Positions 1 to 9,449 of a stretch of 58,519 bases of DNA are shown here, piece after piece; the first letter of the stretch is position 1; each line of letters opens with the position of its first letter. Under the pieces are notes generated by a model that had not been told where the DNA came from, made no database searches, and saw only the letters and a program-made list of their open reading frames with translations. The translations under genes and the position numbers were made by a program. The stretch covers positions 1 to 58,519 of the forward strand of contig CANJWZ010000026.1 in NCBI GenBank assembly GCA_947478725.1. Reading direction: 5' to 3'. This stretch comes from Comamonadaceae bacterium (GTDB lineage Bacteria; Pseudomonadota; Gammaproteobacteria; Burkholderiales; Burkholderiaceae_C).

Positions 1-127
1 CGCCGCCGAACTTGGCTGCCAACACGGTGGTGATTGCTGCGGTCAAGGTGGTCTTGCCGTGGTCGACGTGGCCGATCGTGCCGACGTTGACGTGCGGTTT
101 GGTCCGCTCAAATTTGCCTTTTGCCAT
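1..127 (-). CDS. tuf: Elongation factor Tu, N-terminal part only
   Basis: Only the first 42 codons lie in the window and the gene runs off the left edge. The peptide begins [15 protein letters not shown] and carries the GTP-binding P-loop GHVDHGKT at residues 19-26, which is diagnostic of EF-Tu. The protein delivers aminoacyl-tRNA to the ribosome in the cytoplasm. The start ATG (125-127) is followed upstream by three tRNA genes on the same strand, the arrangement of the E. coli tRNA-tufB operon, so this copy is probably co-transcribed with them. Confidence 0.97.
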   Translation of the reverse strand, partial: MAKGKFERTKPHVNVGTIGHVDHGKTTLTAAITTVLAAKFGG

Positions 128-203
128 TTTCCAAACTCCAGAAATTTATAGAGAGTTAAACATCAAATAACCGATGCAACACGATGACGCGTTGCTTTAA
201 AAC

Positions 204-278
204 TGGTGCCCATTCCGGGAATCGGACCCGGGACCTCTCCCTTACCAAGGGAGTGCTCTGCCACTGAGCCAAATGGGC
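204..278 (-). tRNA. tRNA-Thr (anticodon GGT)
   Basis: A full cloverleaf can be drawn on the minus strand. The acceptor stem GCCCATT pairs with AATGGGC, CCA is encoded at the 3' end, and the anticodon loop TTGGTAA gives GGT. It is the tRNA nearest to tuf. Confidence 0.97.
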
Positions 279-364
279 CAAATTCTTCTCAAAACTGCTT
301 CAAAATTCTTGCACTTCGACTACGTCTTCACATACACGGCACCAACAGTCCACGCCACACCGGG

Positions 365-438
365 TGGAGCGGGAGACGGGAATCGAACCCGCGTCATTAG
401 CTTGGAAGGCTAGGGTTCTACCATTGAACTACTCCCGC
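365..438 (-). tRNA. tRNA-Gly (anticodon TCC)
   Basis: Minus-strand cloverleaf with acceptor GCGGGAG/CTCCCGC, encoded CCA, and anticodon loop CTTCCAA giving TCC. It is the middle gene of the Tyr-Gly-Thr-tuf series. Confidence 0.97.
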
Positions 439-500
439 ATATTTCCGCGCTCTTCTGCACGTTTCGCGCAGCTTTGCCATTTCACTTGAAATCAACTTAC

Positions 501-586
501 TGGTGGATGAGGCTGGATTCGAACCAGCGTACGCGTTAGCGAGCAGATTTACAGTCTGCCTCCTTTAGCCACTCGGACACCCATCC
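501..586 (-). tRNA. tRNA-Tyr (anticodon GTA)
   Basis: Minus-strand class II tRNA of 86 nt with the long variable arm expected for bacterial tRNA-Tyr, anticodon loop CTGTAAA (GTA) and encoded CCA. It is the first gene of the tRNA-tuf unit. A CATAAT box about 17 nt before its 5' end may be the -10 element, but I see no good -35. Confidence 0.97.
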
Positions 587-648
587 ATTCAAGAGAACCA
601 CGGATTATGCCATGGTTTTATCTCTTTGAGAGAGCTATTGACTTGCCC

Positions 649-1359
649 TTAGGGGCAGGGATGCGCCTTCCGCCACGAACGCGCCACAGAAAAATGCCCA
701 CATCCGATAAACGGCAGGGGTGGACGCAATGCCGACAAGGGCGAGGGGTGATTGGCCAGCAATATTTTGTGGCGTTCAGCATCAATCAGGTCACGCTTGC
801 CCTGGGCATGCGCGCCCCAGAGCATGAAAACGACGTTTTGCTGATGCGCTGACACGTGCCGGATGGCCGCATCTGTCAGTTGCTCCCAGCCGCGCTTGGC
901 GTGGCTGGCTGGCTGGCCGTCTTCCACGGTCAGGCAGGTGTTGAGCAGCAGCACCCCGTTTTCAGCCCACTTGACCAGGCTCCCGCCCGGCACCGGAAAA
1001 GCAGGCGGCGGCGTGCCCAGGTCGCGCTGGATTTCCTTGAAGATATTGCGCAAAGACGGCGGCACGGCAACGCCAGACGCTACCGAGAACGCCAACCCTT
1101 CGGCTTGACCCCGACCATGGTAAGGGTCTTGCCCCAAAATCACCACGCGCACCGATTCCGGCGGCGTCAACGCCAGCGCACGCAGGGGCTGCGGCGGAAA
1201 AATCACCGCGTGGGCCTCCAGCCGCTCGCGCAAAAAGGCCAGCAGACCAACGCCCGCCTGGCTGGCAAAAAAATCGTCTTTCAGCCCGCGCCAGCCAGTT
1301 GCGACGGGCCAAGCAGACGGGTCGACTGACAGCAATTGGCTGGCATCACTCACGCTCAC
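649..1359 (-). CDS. ung: Uracil-DNA glycosylase
   Basis: The 236-residue protein removes uracil from DNA as the first step of base excision repair. It has the family-1 water-activating motif GQDPYHG (residues 76-82) and the DNA-intercalation/catalytic motif HPSPLSA (204-210), and the length is normal. The start is GTG at 1357-1359, which overlaps the TGA of trpC in a GTGA arrangement, so ung is translationally coupled to trpC. The stop codon TAA sits inside a small GC hairpin (TGCCC/GGGCA), which may aid termination but has no U-run. Confidence 0.96.
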   Translation of the reverse strand: MSVSDASQLLSVDPSAWPVATGWRGLKDDFFASQAGVGLLAFLRERLEAHAVIFPPQPLRALALTPPESVRVVILGQDPYHGRGQAEGLAFSVASGVAVPPSLRNIFKEIQRDLGTPPPAFPVPGGSLVKWAENGVLLLNTCLTVEDGQPASHAKRGWEQLTDAAIRHVSAHQQNVVFMLWGAHAQGKRDLIDAERHKILLANHPSPLSALRPPLPFIGCGHFSVARSWRKAHPCP

Positions 1360-2147
1360 CCCCCGAAAAGCGCTTCCAGGGCCACACCCGGGTCTTCGGC
1401 CCGCATAAAGGCCTCGCCAACCAAAAACGCATTGACTTTGGCATCGCGCATGCGTTTGACGTCCTCTGCCGTCGAAATGCCGGACTCCGTGACGATGATG
1501 CGGCCATCTGGTACCTGGCTCAGCAGCCCCAGCGTCGTGTCCAGCGACACCTCGAAGGTTTTGAGATTGCGGTTGTTGATGCCGATCAGCGGCGTTTTCA
1601 ATTTCAAACCGCGCTCAAGCTCCCCGGCGTCATGCACCTCCACCAGAACCGCCATGTCGAGCGACATCGCCATGGCCTCCATGTCCTTCATTTGCGCGTC
1701 ATCCAGGCAGGCCGCAATCAGCAAAATACAGTCTGCGCCCATCACGCGGGACTCGTAAATCTGGTACGGGTCGACCATGAAATCTTTGCGCAGCGCAGGC
1801 AGGCCGCACGAGGCACGCGCCTGTTTGAAATAGTCGATGCTGCCCTGGAAAAAGTTCTTGTCAGTAAGCACAGACAAACAGGCTGCACCAAACTCAGCAT
1901 AGCTTTGGGCAATATCAGCCGGAATGAAGTCAGAGCGCAGCACGCCTTTGGACGGGCTGGCCTTTTTGACCTCAGCAATCACGGCTGGCTTGCCAGCAGC
2001 GATTTTGCTGCGCAGCGCCCCCACAAAGTCGCGCGTCAAAACCCGCGATTCCGCGTCAAGCCGCATGGCGGACAGTGATTTTTGCTGGGTCAAGGCGGCG
2101 ACCTCGTCGCGCTTGACGGTAATGATTTTTTCAAGAATGTCAGACAT
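1356..2147 (-). CDS. trpC: Indole-3-glycerol phosphate synthase
   Basis: Converts CdRP to indole-3-glycerol phosphate in tryptophan synthesis. At 263 residues it has the usual length, with the [10 protein letters not shown] motif (59-68) and a later KDFMVD segment carrying the catalytic lysine of this TIM barrel. I chose the ATG at 2145-2147 (MSDILEKI) because this is the conserved family start and the longer frame would run into a terminator. There is no Shine-Dalgarno before it. A GATAAT box (2155-2160) lies so close that the transcript would begin at or next to the ATG, so it may be leaderless. It is cut off from trpD by the symporter block. Confidence 0.95.
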   Translation of the reverse strand: MSDILEKIITVKRDEVAALTQQKSLSAMRLDAESRVLTRDFVGALRSKIAAGKPAVIAEVKKASPSKGVLRSDFIPADIAQSYAEFGAACLSVLTDKNFFQGSIDYFKQARASCGLPALRKDFMVDPYQIYESRVMGADCILLIAACLDDAQMKDMEAMAMSLDMAVLVEVHDAGELERGLKLKTPLIGINNRNLKTFEVSLDTTLGLLSQVPDGRIIVTESGISTAEDVKRMRDAKVNAFLVGEAFMRAEDPGVALEALFGG

Positions 2148-2179
2148 AGCGTGGATTATCGCCGCGCCAGATGCAATAA

Positions 2180-2210
2180 AAAAGCCCACTGCTGTTAGCA
2201 GTGGGCTTTT
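2180..2210 (-). terminator. Strong intrinsic terminator after the symporter gene
   Basis: A perfect 14-bp inverted repeat (AAAAGCCCACTGCT / AGCAGTGGGCTTTT) with a 3-nt loop, followed on the minus strand by a U-run. It lies 44 bp past the symporter stop and only 33 bp before trpC. This placement means trpC needs read-through or its own promoter. Confidence 0.9.
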
Positions 2211-2253
2211 GATCAGTCCTGCGGCCTGAGCCGCAAGTCAGTGCTTTAGATCA

Positions 2254-4368
2254 TCAGGCAGCCTTCAGATCCGGGTAACGCACATGCTCGATAAGCTCCA
2301 GCGTCTTCTTATCGGGTCCTGGTGTGACCAGGCTGACCAGTACAACCAGTGCAAAGCCAACGGGTACACCAAACACCCCTGCCGAGATAGGCGCAATGCC
2401 GTACCAAAGCTCAATTGGCTTGGTGACGTCGAACACGCCGCGCAGCCACACCTGGTTACTCACCATGTAGTAGACGGTGATACCCAAACCGCCAATCATG
2501 CCGGCTGCGGCCCCCCATTTGGAGGCTCGCTTCCAGAAGATGCCGAGCACCAGCACCGGGAAGAACGCCGCCGCTGCAAATGAGAACGCTGCAGACACCA
2601 AGAACAAAATGTCAGCCGGTTTTTGCGCCGCCACGTAAGCCGCCGCCAGCGCTACCACCAGCAGCAACACTTTGGAGATCGTCACCCGGCGTGACGTTGG
2701 CGCATTGGGGTCGATCATTTTGTAATACACGTCATGCGACAGCGCATTGGCAATCGTCAGCAGCAAGCCGTCTGCGGTTGACAGCGCTGCAGCTAGGCCG
2801 CCAGCAGCCACCAAGCCAGAGATCACGTAGGGCAGACCACCGATTTCGGGGGTTGCCAACACCACGATATCGCCACCGATACGCATCTCACCCAACTGCA
2901 AAATGCCGTCCTTATTGATGTCAACGATACTGAGCAAGCTCGGATCGACCTTGGCCCACTGTGCAATCCAGCCCGGTAGTTTGGTGAATTCTGTACCCAC
3001 CAGAACGTTGAAGACCTCATATTTCACCAATACAGCCAGCGCTGGCGCGGTGAAGTACAGCAGAAAAATGAAGAACAGGGACCAAGTGACTGATTCACGC
3101 GCCTGCTTGACGCTGGGCGTGGTGTAGTAGCGCATCAGGATGTGCGGCAAGGCAGCCGTACCCACCATCAGGCAGAAGATAAGCGCCAGAAAGTTACGCC
3201 GTGAGGTGTCGTAAGCGGTAACGGCTTTGGCATCACCATTCGGGTCTCCGGCAAACTGCTGCGCGTGCCTTGGCATACCCCCCAGCGGAGCTGTTCGACC
3301 TTGCGCGGCAGCTTTGGCGGCTGTGTAAGCCTTTGTCGCTGCGGCGGCATCTTTAGGCAGGGCAGCCAGCGCCTTTTCAGCGGCAGCAATGTCAGCAGCG
3401 CCCGCATTTGCTGTTTTCAGGTCAGCTACTTTTTTGGTGGCATCAGCCAGGTCGGCAGCCATTGCAGCGGGCACATCTTTGAGTTTTGCATCAATGTCAG
3501 CCACGCGCTTTTTGTAAATCTCAATGACTTCCAGCTCTTTCGGGTCTTTGAGCAGCTCGGCTTCGCGCGCGGTGACTTTTTCAAGCTGATAGCCGTAGAT
3601 GATCTGTGGAATTGGCACATTGGTCTGTTTGACCGACAGCCACACAACAGGAATCATGTAGGCAATGATCAAAATGATGTACTGAGCGACTTGCGTCCAG
3701 GTGACAGCACGCATACCGCCGAGGAAAGAGCAAACCAGAATGCCGCCCAAACCGACGAAAATTCCGATGACGAAGTCAAAACCAGTCAAGCGTGACGTGA
3801 TCAGTCCAACGCCGTAAATTTGCGCAACCACATAGGTAAACGAGCACAAAATAGCGGCGAACACGCCCAAAAAGCGCACAAAATTACCGCCGTAGCGTTC
3901 ACCCAGAAAGTCTGGGACGGTAAATTGCCCGAATTTGCGCATGTAGGGTGCCAAAAACAGCGCGACCAGGCAGTAACCGCCGGTCCAGCCCATGATGAAC
4001 GCCAAACCGCTGTAACCCGTGAGGTACAGCGTTCCGGCCATACCGATAAACGATGCGGCTGACATCCAGTCCGCGCCCGTCGCCATACCGTTGTAAATGG
4101 CAGGCACACGCCGGCCAGCCACATAGTATTCGTCCGCGTCCGTGGTGCGGCTCATCACGCCGATACCGGCATATAAGCCGACCGTGGCCAGCAAGAAAAT
4201 AAAGCCTATCCAGTTACGCGGCAAACCCATTTGCTCGGCAATTGCCAGCACGATCACAAATGCTAGGAAGCCGCCTGTGTACCAAGCGTAAACCTTGTTG
4301 AGTTGTTTTTTGAAATCGGAACCCGATTGCGTGCCGCCTGATGCGTTGGTGGGAGATAGTCCAGCCAT
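2254..4368 (-). CDS. Sodium:solute symporter, acetate/short-acid type, large subunit
   Basis: A 704-residue SSS-family transporter of the kind paired with DUF4212 subunits (VC_2705/ActP-like). The conserved early helices are clear, including the segment around GADWMSAASFIGMAG (98-112) and the PDFLGERYG motif (152-160). It probably takes up acetate or another monocarboxylate with sodium across the inner membrane. It is about 130 residues longer than usual: residues about 262-390 form a charged, alanine-rich stretch predicted to be helical or coiled-coil, placed between transmembrane segments. The gene follows the DUF4212 gene by 2 bp and ends at a strong terminator. Confidence 0.9.
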   Translation of the reverse strand: MAGLSPTNASGGTQSGSDFKKQLNKVYAWYTGGFLAFVIVLAIAEQMGLPRNWIGFIFLLATVGLYAGIGVMSRTTDADEYYVAGRRVPAIYNGMATGADWMSAASFIGMAGTLYLTGYSGLAFIMGWTGGYCLVALFLAPYMRKFGQFTVPDFLGERYGGNFVRFLGVFAAILCSFTYVVAQIYGVGLITSRLTGFDFVIGIFVGLGGILVCSFLGGMRAVTWTQVAQYIILIIAYMIPVVWLSVKQTNVPIPQIIYGYQLEKVTAREAELLKDPKELEVIEIYKKRVADIDAKLKDVPAAMAADLADATKKVADLKTANAGAADIAAAEKALAALPKDAAAATKAYTAAKAAAQGRTAPLGGMPRHAQQFAGDPNGDAKAVTAYDTSRRNFLALIFCLMVGTAALPHILMRYYTTPSVKQARESVTWSLFFIFLLYFTAPALAVLVKYEVFNVLVGTEFTKLPGWIAQWAKVDPSLLSIVDINKDGILQLGEMRIGGDIVVLATPEIGGLPYVISGLVAAGGLAAALSTADGLLLTIANALSHDVYYKMIDPNAPTSRRVTISKVLLLVVALAAAYVAAQKPADILFLVSAAFSFAAAAFFPVLVLGIFWKRASKWGAAAGMIGGLGITVYYMVSNQVWLRGVFDVTKPIELWYGIAPISAGVFGVPVGFALVVLVSLVTPGPDKKTLELIEHVRYPDLKAA

Positions 4369-4370
4369 GA

Positions 4371-4631
4371 TTATTCCTCCACTTCGGCTACGCCGTGTTC
4401 AATGTCGAGTTTGTTCATGTAATTGGCGTAAAACCAAATGATCACGACGTAAATAATGAGAGAACCCTGGGCACCCATCCAGAAGCTGAACGGCCAGCCG
4501 AAAAAGTTAAAGCTGAGATCCCGGGCAAAGTAGCTCACCACGAAGGTCACTACAAACCAGATACTCAACAAAACGGCGGTGATATTGAGCGTTTTGCTCC
4601 AATATCGTCGGTGATTGTCAGTAATTTGCAT
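4371..4631 (-). CDS. DUF4212 small subunit of a sodium/solute symporter
   Basis: An 86-residue protein with two transmembrane segments (about 16-36 and 54-71) and the typical aromatic NHRRYW start and GWPFSFWMGAQGS segment of DUF4212. Members of this family are nearly always encoded directly before an SSS transporter, as here, and are thought to be its partner subunit in the membrane. The substrate cannot be read from this protein. Confidence 0.9.
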   Translation of the reverse strand: MQITDNHRRYWSKTLNITAVLLSIWFVVTFVVSYFARDLSFNFFGWPFSFWMGAQGSLIIYVVIIWFYANYMNKLDIEHGVAEVEE

Positions 4632-4654
4632 CTTCTGTCTCCATTTTTAAAACG

Positions 4655-5218
4655 CTAGGCCACCAATCCCGTTTCGCGCACCAGCTGGTCCGCGACCTTG
4701 GGCTCGAATCCGCGCAAATGCGCAATCACTTTGCGCGCTTCGTCGGGTTCTCTGCGATCCATATGTACCCTGGCAAGCTGATACCAGCCGTAAGGACTCA
4801 TGGGTTGCAATTCTGTGTTTTTCTTGAGCGTTTCAACAGCTTCATCGAAGCGTTTTTGACGGATGTGCACCAGTGACAGGCCATACCATGCAAGGTCAAG
4901 TTTTGGCGCCAGGTCAAGTGCATTTTTAAACATTTCCTCTGCCAGGCCAACGTGTCCGCATTCATTGAGCAGGTAGCCGTAGTTGTACCAGGCATGTGCA
5001 GAATCGCCGTCCAGTTCGCACAGGCGTTTCATGTCCTGAAGGGCGGCAATTTTGTCGCCGCGTTGCACCGCCAGTTGAGCACGACTTGCCAATGCGTAGG
5101 CATCGTCAGGATTGGTTTGAAGCATGCTCTGAAACACCTTGCCCGCCGCGTCGCGCTGGCCAACAACCAGCCATGCCATGGCCTTGTACTTGAGCAGAAA
5201 CCAGCCCAACTGCTTCAT
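4655..5218 (-). CDS. TPR-repeat protein
   Basis: A 187-residue protein starting MKQLGWFLLKYKAMAWLVVG and made of about four tetratricopeptide repeats, with typical W/Y-G-Y-L and A-...-P positions such as HAWYNYGYLL and AWYGLSLVHI. It is probably a protein-interaction adaptor, and no enzymatic motif is present. I chose ATG 5216-5218 because it overlaps the stop of the preceding membrane gene by one base (TAATG). A longer frame to 5440 would simply overlay that gene. It precedes the symporter pair and may help assemble or regulate it, which is inference. Confidence 0.8.
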   Translation of the reverse strand: MKQLGWFLLKYKAMAWLVVGQRDAAGKVFQSMLQTNPDDAYALASRAQLAVQRGDKIAALQDMKRLCELDGDSAHAWYNYGYLLNECGHVGLAEEMFKNALDLAPKLDLAWYGLSLVHIRQKRFDEAVETLKKNTELQPMSPYGWYQLARVHMDRREPDEARKVIAHLRGFEPKVADQLVRETGLVA

Positions 5219-5514
5219 TATTTGCACCCCAGCATAGCAACCGTCACGCAGTGCTCGATTTTGGCCAGCGTGACAGCGATGTACAGAACACCGACCACCA
5301 AAAAAGCCACCACAGGCACCTGGTGGTTTGCCACTTGTTTGGGCGCTATCCATCGCGCCGCCGTTACCCAAGGCTTGTTGACGAGCTGAAACAGCTGATA
5401 AAAAAGATTGTTGCCCGCTTTGGCACCCGAAATCAGCCACAACAGGCCCTGCCCTGCCAGTAGCAAAACGGCAATGTAAAGCACCAGTTGAAGTGTGTTG
5501 AGGGTAAAAAGCAT
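5218..5514 (-). CDS. Small membrane protein of unknown function
   Basis: A 98-residue protein with two hydrophobic helices (about 7-28 and 66-86) separated by a basic loop containing NKPWVTAARWIAPKQV. I do not recognise the family beyond this. It is coupled to the TPR gene through a TAATG overlap and heads the four-gene symporter operon. The 120-bp gap upstream (5515-5634) is AT-richer and has short TAGGG/CCCTA repeats that could bind a regulator. I cannot assign a promoter there with confidence. Confidence 0.75.
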   Translation of the reverse strand: MLFTLNTLQLVLYIAVLLLAGQGLLWLISGAKAGNNLFYQLFQLVNKPWVTAARWIAPKQVANHQVPVVAFLVVGVLYIAVTLAKIEHCVTVAMLGCK

Positions 5515-5634
5515 ACGTGAAAAGTTTTAGCTACACGCAATGTCTTCAACCGACCTTACCGAATACTTACTGCCAGCGGACTGTAGGGTAAAACTAGGGA
5601 AACTCCCTGCTCGCGTCCACTAGCAGTGAAAACC

Positions 5635-6684
5635 CTAGGCGCAGCTTACGTTCTCGTTTGTCATCTTGACCAATTGTTCAAGTCGTGATTTAGCAGCGCC
5701 CGACGCCAACACACCGCGGGCCATGTCAATGCCTTCTTTCATGGTGCCCGCCACGTTGGCGGCATACAGCGCAGCCCCGGCGTTCAAAATCACGATGTCG
5801 CGCGCAGGGCCCGCCTCGTTGCCCAGGACGGCGAGCAACATGGCCTTGGACTGCTCGGGCTCGTCAACCCTCAGGGCGCGGCTGCTGGCCATGGTGAAAC
5901 CAAAATCTTCCGGATGAATTTCGTATTCGGTGATTTCGCCGTTTTTGAGCTCACCGACCACCGTGGCGGCTCCCAGACTGATTTCATCCAGCCCGTCCTT
6001 GCCGTACACCACCAGCGCATGCTCCGCACCCAGGCGCTGCAACGCGCGGATTTGTATGCCCACCAGGTCAGAGTGAAACACGCCCATCAAAATATGAGGC
6101 GCGCCGGCCGGGTTGGTCAGCGGCCCCAGAATGTTGAAGATGGTGCGCACGCCAAGCTCTTTGCGAATCGGTGCCACGGCCTTCATCGCTGGGTGGTGGC
6201 TGGGCGCGAACATAAAGCCGATCCCCACCTCATCAATACACCGCGCAATCGCCTCGGGCGACAAATGGATGTTGACGCCCAGCGCCTCCATCACATCAGC
6301 GCTGCCCGACTTGCTGCTGACGCTTCTGCCGCCATGCTTGCTGACTTTAGCCCCAGCCGCCGCCGCCACGAACATCGAACACGTCGAGATGTTGAAGGTG
6401 TGCGAGCCGTCACCGCCCGTGCCCACAATGTCCACCAGATGCGTTTTGTCCACCACATGAACCTTGGTTGAAAACTCGCGCATCACCTGCGCGGCGGCGG
6501 TGATCTCGCCGATGGTTTCCTTTTTGACCCGCAAGCCGGTGATCAGTGCCGCCATCATGACGGGCGACATCTCGCCGCCCATGATCAGGCGCATCAGGTG
6601 CAACATTTCGTCGTGGAAGATCTCGCGGTGCTCGATGGTGCGCTGCAGCGCTTCGCTGGCGGTGATTTTGTGGGGATGTGGCAT
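5635..6684 (-). CDS. trpD: Anthranilate phosphoribosyltransferase
   Basis: Transfers the phosphoribosyl group of PRPP to anthranilate in tryptophan synthesis. At 349 residues the length is usual, with the PRPP-binding loop [14 protein letters not shown] and the following [16 protein letters not shown] segment of the NP-II phosphoribosyltransferase fold. The start [13 protein letters not shown] fits the family. It follows trpG by about 100 bp that contain a dispersed repeat. The next gene downstream is not trpC but an unrelated membrane gene, so the usual trpDC linkage is broken here. Confidence 0.97.
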   Translation of the reverse strand: MPHPHKITASEALQRTIEHREIFHDEMLHLMRLIMGGEMSPVMMAALITGLRVKKETIGEITAAAQVMREFSTKVHVVDKTHLVDIVGTGGDGSHTFNISTCSMFVAAAAGAKVSKHGGRSVSSKSGSADVMEALGVNIHLSPEAIARCIDEVGIGFMFAPSHHPAMKAVAPIRKELGVRTIFNILGPLTNPAGAPHILMGVFHSDLVGIQIRALQRLGAEHALVVYGKDGLDEISLGAATVVGELKNGEITEYEIHPEDFGFTMASSRALRVDEPEQSKAMLLAVLGNEAGPARDIVILNAGAALYAANVAGTMKEGIDMARGVLASGAAKSRLEQLVKMTNENVSCA

Positions 6685-6729
6685 AAAAGTGCTCCAAAAA
6701 GGCCGTTTTAGGTATCAAATGCGGCGCTA

Positions 6730-6770
6730 GCCTAATGAAGATCTGGGCAAGCAGCTACTGAAATCATAGT
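6730..6770 (-). repeat. Dispersed short repeat, copy between trpG and trpD
   Basis: Read on the minus strand it has an ACTAT...ATAG-like imperfect dyad followed by TAGCTGCTTG and an A/T-rich tail ending in GGC. It aligns over about 40 bp, with small indels, to a segment inside thiL (12725-12764). I associate this element type with intergenic regions of Comamonadaceae genomes, from memory. Confidence 0.6.
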
Positions 6771-6786
6771 ATTCTCATGCCTTGGT

Positions 6787-7374
6787 TCAGACGGGACCGA
6801 CCAAGAAGTTTTTCAGCATGGCATGACCGTGCTCGGTCAGTATCGATTCGGGGTGAAACTGCACGCCCTCAATTGGCAGCGTTTTGTGACGCACGCCCAT
6901 GATCTCGCCATCGTCGGTCCAGGCTGTGACTTCCAGCACGTCGGGGCAAGACGCTTTTTCAATGGCCAAAGAATGGTAGCGGTTAACCGTGAACTGATGC
7001 GGCAAACCGGTAAACACGCCGCGCTGGGTGGCTTGGGATGATGTGGTGATGACGCTGGTTTTTCCGTGCATCAACTGCTGCGCCCGCACAATCCTGCCGC
7101 CAAAGGCCGCGCCAATGGACTGGTGGCCCAGGCAAACGCCGAGTATCGGCAACTTGCCAGCGAAGTACTGAATAGCTGAAACGGAGATGCCCGCTTCAAG
7201 CGGTGAGCACGGACCCGGCGAGATAACTAGACGGTCTGGCTTCCTGGCCGCGATTTGCTCTAGGGTGATGTCGTCGTTACGGAAGACCTCAACATCAGCC
7301 CCCAGCTCACCAAAATACTGGACGATGTTGTAGGTGAAGCTGTCGTAGTTGTCGATCATCAGGAGTTTGAGCAT
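6787..7374 (-). CDS. trpG: Anthranilate synthase glutamine amidotransferase subunit
   Basis: A 195-residue class I amidotransferase that supplies ammonia from glutamine to TrpE. Visible motifs are ISPGPCSP, the nucleophile Cys81 in GVCLGHQS, and the HPES of the catalytic His/Glu pair near the C-terminus. The start ATG 7372-7374 ([13 protein letters not shown]) is the conserved family start. A longer frame only reads through a repeat. It lies 118 bp after trpE, a gap mostly filled by that repeat. Confidence 0.96.
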   Translation of the reverse strand: MLKLLMIDNYDSFTYNIVQYFGELGADVEVFRNDDITLEQIAARKPDRLVISPGPCSPLEAGISVSAIQYFAGKLPILGVCLGHQSIGAAFGGRIVRAQQLMHGKTSVITTSSQATQRGVFTGLPHQFTVNRYHSLAIEKASCPDVLEVTAWTDDGEIMGVRHKTLPIEGVQFHPESILTEHGHAMLKNFLVGPV

Positions 7375-7378
7375 ATGA

Positions 7379-7445
7379 CCCCCACGCTTGTCACGACGTG
7401 TACTGCGCTGCCCCCCGAGGGGGCTGATTTTTCTTGGGGCGGCCC
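7379..7445 (+). repeat. 67-bp GC-rich dispersed repeat between trpE and trpG
   Basis: This stretch matches 49034-49100 without gaps at 58 of 67 positions by my count. Its core is an inverted repeat, GCCCCCCGAGGGGGC, followed by CTTGGGGCGGCCC. It lies between trpE and trpG and could form a stable RNA hairpin that tunes trpG expression. It looks like a REP/MITE-type element. Its second copy is inside a coding region. Confidence 0.8.
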
Positions 7446-7492
7446 GTCGAAAAATGGCCTGTCCCAACTGACCAGATGACATATCGCGGTTT

Positions 7493-9004
7493 TCATTCCA
7501 ATCCCTCCTCAACCAGTTCTGATGCCCTGAGCAGTGCTCTAGCCTTGGCCTCGGTTTCCTTCCATTCCAGCTCGGGCACAGAATCAGCCACCACACCGGC
7601 CGCTGCCTGCACGTACAACACTTGATCTTTGATGATGCCGGTGCGGATGGTGATGGCCACGTCCATGTCGCCTGAATAGCTCAGGTAGCCGCAGGCGCCG
7701 CCGTAAAGCCCGCGCTTGGTCGGCTCCAGCTGGTCAATCACTTCCATGGCGTGCACCTTGGGCGCGCCGCTTAGCGTGCCCGCAGGAAAAGTCGCTTTGA
7801 GCACGTCCATGCCAGACATGCCGTCCAGCAAGGCGCCTTCCACGTTGCTGACGATGTGCATCACGTGGCTGTAGCGCTCAACCGCAAAGGCTTCGGTGAC
7901 TTTGACAGTGCCGATTTTGGCAATCCGGCCAATGTCATTACGCGCCAGGTCGATCAGCATGACATGCTCGGCACGCTCTTTCGGGTCGTTGACGAGTTCT
8001 TGCTCGACGGCTTTGTCGGCTTGCGCAGACGAGGCGCGTAGCCGCGTGCCTGCCAGTGGTCGAATCGTCACTTTCTGCCCGCCACCTTCACTTGCAGACA
8101 CCAACTCCTGCCGCACCAATATCTCAGGCGATGCCCCCACCACATGAAAGTCCCCAAAGTGGTAGTAATACATGTAGGGCGATGGGTTCAGCGAGCGCAG
8201 TGCGCGGTACAGGCTGAGCGGTGATTCGGTATAGCGCTTTTTGATGCGCTGGCCGACCTGCACCTGCATGAAGTCGCCCGCTTCAATCATGCGCTTGGCT
8301 TTTTCGACCGCCGCGATGTAGTCAGCCTTGGCAAAGTCGCGCTCTGCGGGGTAGCCTTGACTCGGCTTGACCACGGGCGCGCTGACCGAATACTTGAGCT
8401 GTTCTTTCAGCTCCCGCAAGCGCTTTTTGGCGTTGGCGTAAGCCTCAGGCTGCTGGGGGTCGGCATACACAATCATGTAAAGCTTGCCTGACAGGTTGTC
8501 GATCACCGCCAGTTCTTCGCATTGCAGCAGCAAAATGTCAGGGCAGCCCAGCGAGTCAGGCGGGCATGATTTTTCAAGCTTTTTTTCGATGTAGCGCACC
8601 GCGTCGTAGCCAAAATAACCCGCCAGGCCGCCGCAAAAGCGCGGCAGGCCAGGCCGCAGGGCGACCTTGAAGCGCTTTTGATAGTCGCTGATGAAATCCA
8701 GCGGATTTTGTTGGGATGTTTCAACCACCATGCCGTCGGTCACGACCTGCGTCACCGCATCCGCACCAAAACCCGAAGCGCGAACCAGCGTTCGGGCAGG
8801 CAAGCCGATAAAGCTGTAACGGCCAAAGCGCTCGCCGCCCACCACAGACTCTAGTAAAAAGCTGTATTTGCCCTGGTCTTTGGAAAACGCCAGCTTCAAG
8901 TACAAAGACAGCGGCGTTTCCAGATCTGCAAACGCCTCAACCATCAACGGAATGCGGTTGTAGCCCTGGGCAGCCAGACTTTTAAATTCAAGTTCGGTGA
9001 TCAC
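7493..9004 (-). CDS. trpE: Anthranilate synthase component I
   Basis: Makes anthranilate from chorismate, with TrpG. With the GTG start at 9002-9004 ([20 protein letters not shown]) the protein has 503 residues, the normal length. The chorismate-binding domain shows [29 protein letters not shown] and the [11 protein letters not shown] motif. An upstream in-frame ATG at 9100 would add a segment containing a hairpin and an unconserved sequence, so I reject it. A GGGGTCACG/CGTGACCCC hairpin lies just upstream. It is the first gene of trpE-trpG-trpD. Confidence 0.96.
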   Translation of the reverse strand: MITELEFKSLAAQGYNRIPLMVEAFADLETPLSLYLKLAFSKDQGKYSFLLESVVGGERFGRYSFIGLPARTLVRASGFGADAVTQVVTDGMVVETSQQNPLDFISDYQKRFKVALRPGLPRFCGGLAGYFGYDAVRYIEKKLEKSCPPDSLGCPDILLLQCEELAVIDNLSGKLYMIVYADPQQPEAYANAKKRLRELKEQLKYSVSAPVVKPSQGYPAERDFAKADYIAAVEKAKRMIEAGDFMQVQVGQRIKKRYTESPLSLYRALRSLNPSPYMYYYHFGDFHVVGASPEILVRQELVSASEGGGQKVTIRPLAGTRLRASSAQADKAVEQELVNDPKERAEHVMLIDLARNDIGRIAKIGTVKVTEAFAVERYSHVMHIVSNVEGALLDGMSGMDVLKATFPAGTLSGAPKVHAMEVIDQLEPTKRGLYGGACGYLSYSGDMDVAITIRTGIIKDQVLYVQAAAGVVADSVPELEWKETEAKARALLRASELVEEGLE

Positions 9005-9449
9005 GATGGCGTCCTTCGCAAGGGGGTCACGGCTTCTTGTGCGTGACCCCGGTTCATTCAATACGCCCAAAGCCGGCATAGGCTGGGCGCGGCGACTCAA
9101 CTGTTAAAGCTTGAGCCTCGCCATAGCCAAGCTCCCCGGTCTGAAAGACCTGGCTGGCTGATGCGAATGATGCGGTGCGTTTGCATGAGATGAAGTGTAT
9201 CAAACACACCTTGCAGCCCAGCCCTGCGCAAACCCTAGCGCAGCTTTGACGGCGAGCCTTCGGACTCAAGCCCTGGAATAGTCTGGCCGTTCTGTGGTGT
9301 CAATGACCACAGGGAGAAAAATGGCTTTTATCAAACATGGCGTTGCCGGGTAAGGCGGCCTGGGTTTTAGTTGACCTTGCCCGTCCACCCAACGCGCGAT
9401 GCTATAGTGAAATTTATCCATCTTGATAGCCTTTTGAAACGAGGTCGCT
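9005..9449. promoter_or_regulatory. 445-bp intergenic region between divergent trpE and the CBS gene
   Basis: It contains a 9-bp-stem hairpin (GGGGTCACG at 9023-9031, CGTGACCCC at 9042-9050) in the trpE leader, without a U-run. I found no leader peptide with tandem Trp codons, so classical attenuation is not supported. On the plus side a TATAGT box (9403-9408) is the best -10 candidate for the CBS gene, with no convincing -35. At 9321-9353 a 10-codon frame with a good ribosome site (AGGGAG) encodes MAFIKHGVAG, which resembles the last residues of the CBS protein and may be a decayed duplicate end. Confidence 0.5.

Noticed and set aside
856..1329. Long open frame on the plus strand opposite ung
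   Set aside because: It mirrors the ung coding frame, has no recognisable domain and has the Arg/Gln-rich composition of an antisense shadow.
5218..5440. N-terminal extension of the TPR protein by about 74 residues
   Set aside because: The extension overlays the small membrane gene in another frame. The internal ATG at 5218 gives a normal TAATG-coupled start.
9005..9300. Trp leader peptide and attenuator before trpE
   Set aside because: No short frame with tandem Trp codons and no hairpin followed by a U-run is present. Only a simple hairpin is seen.
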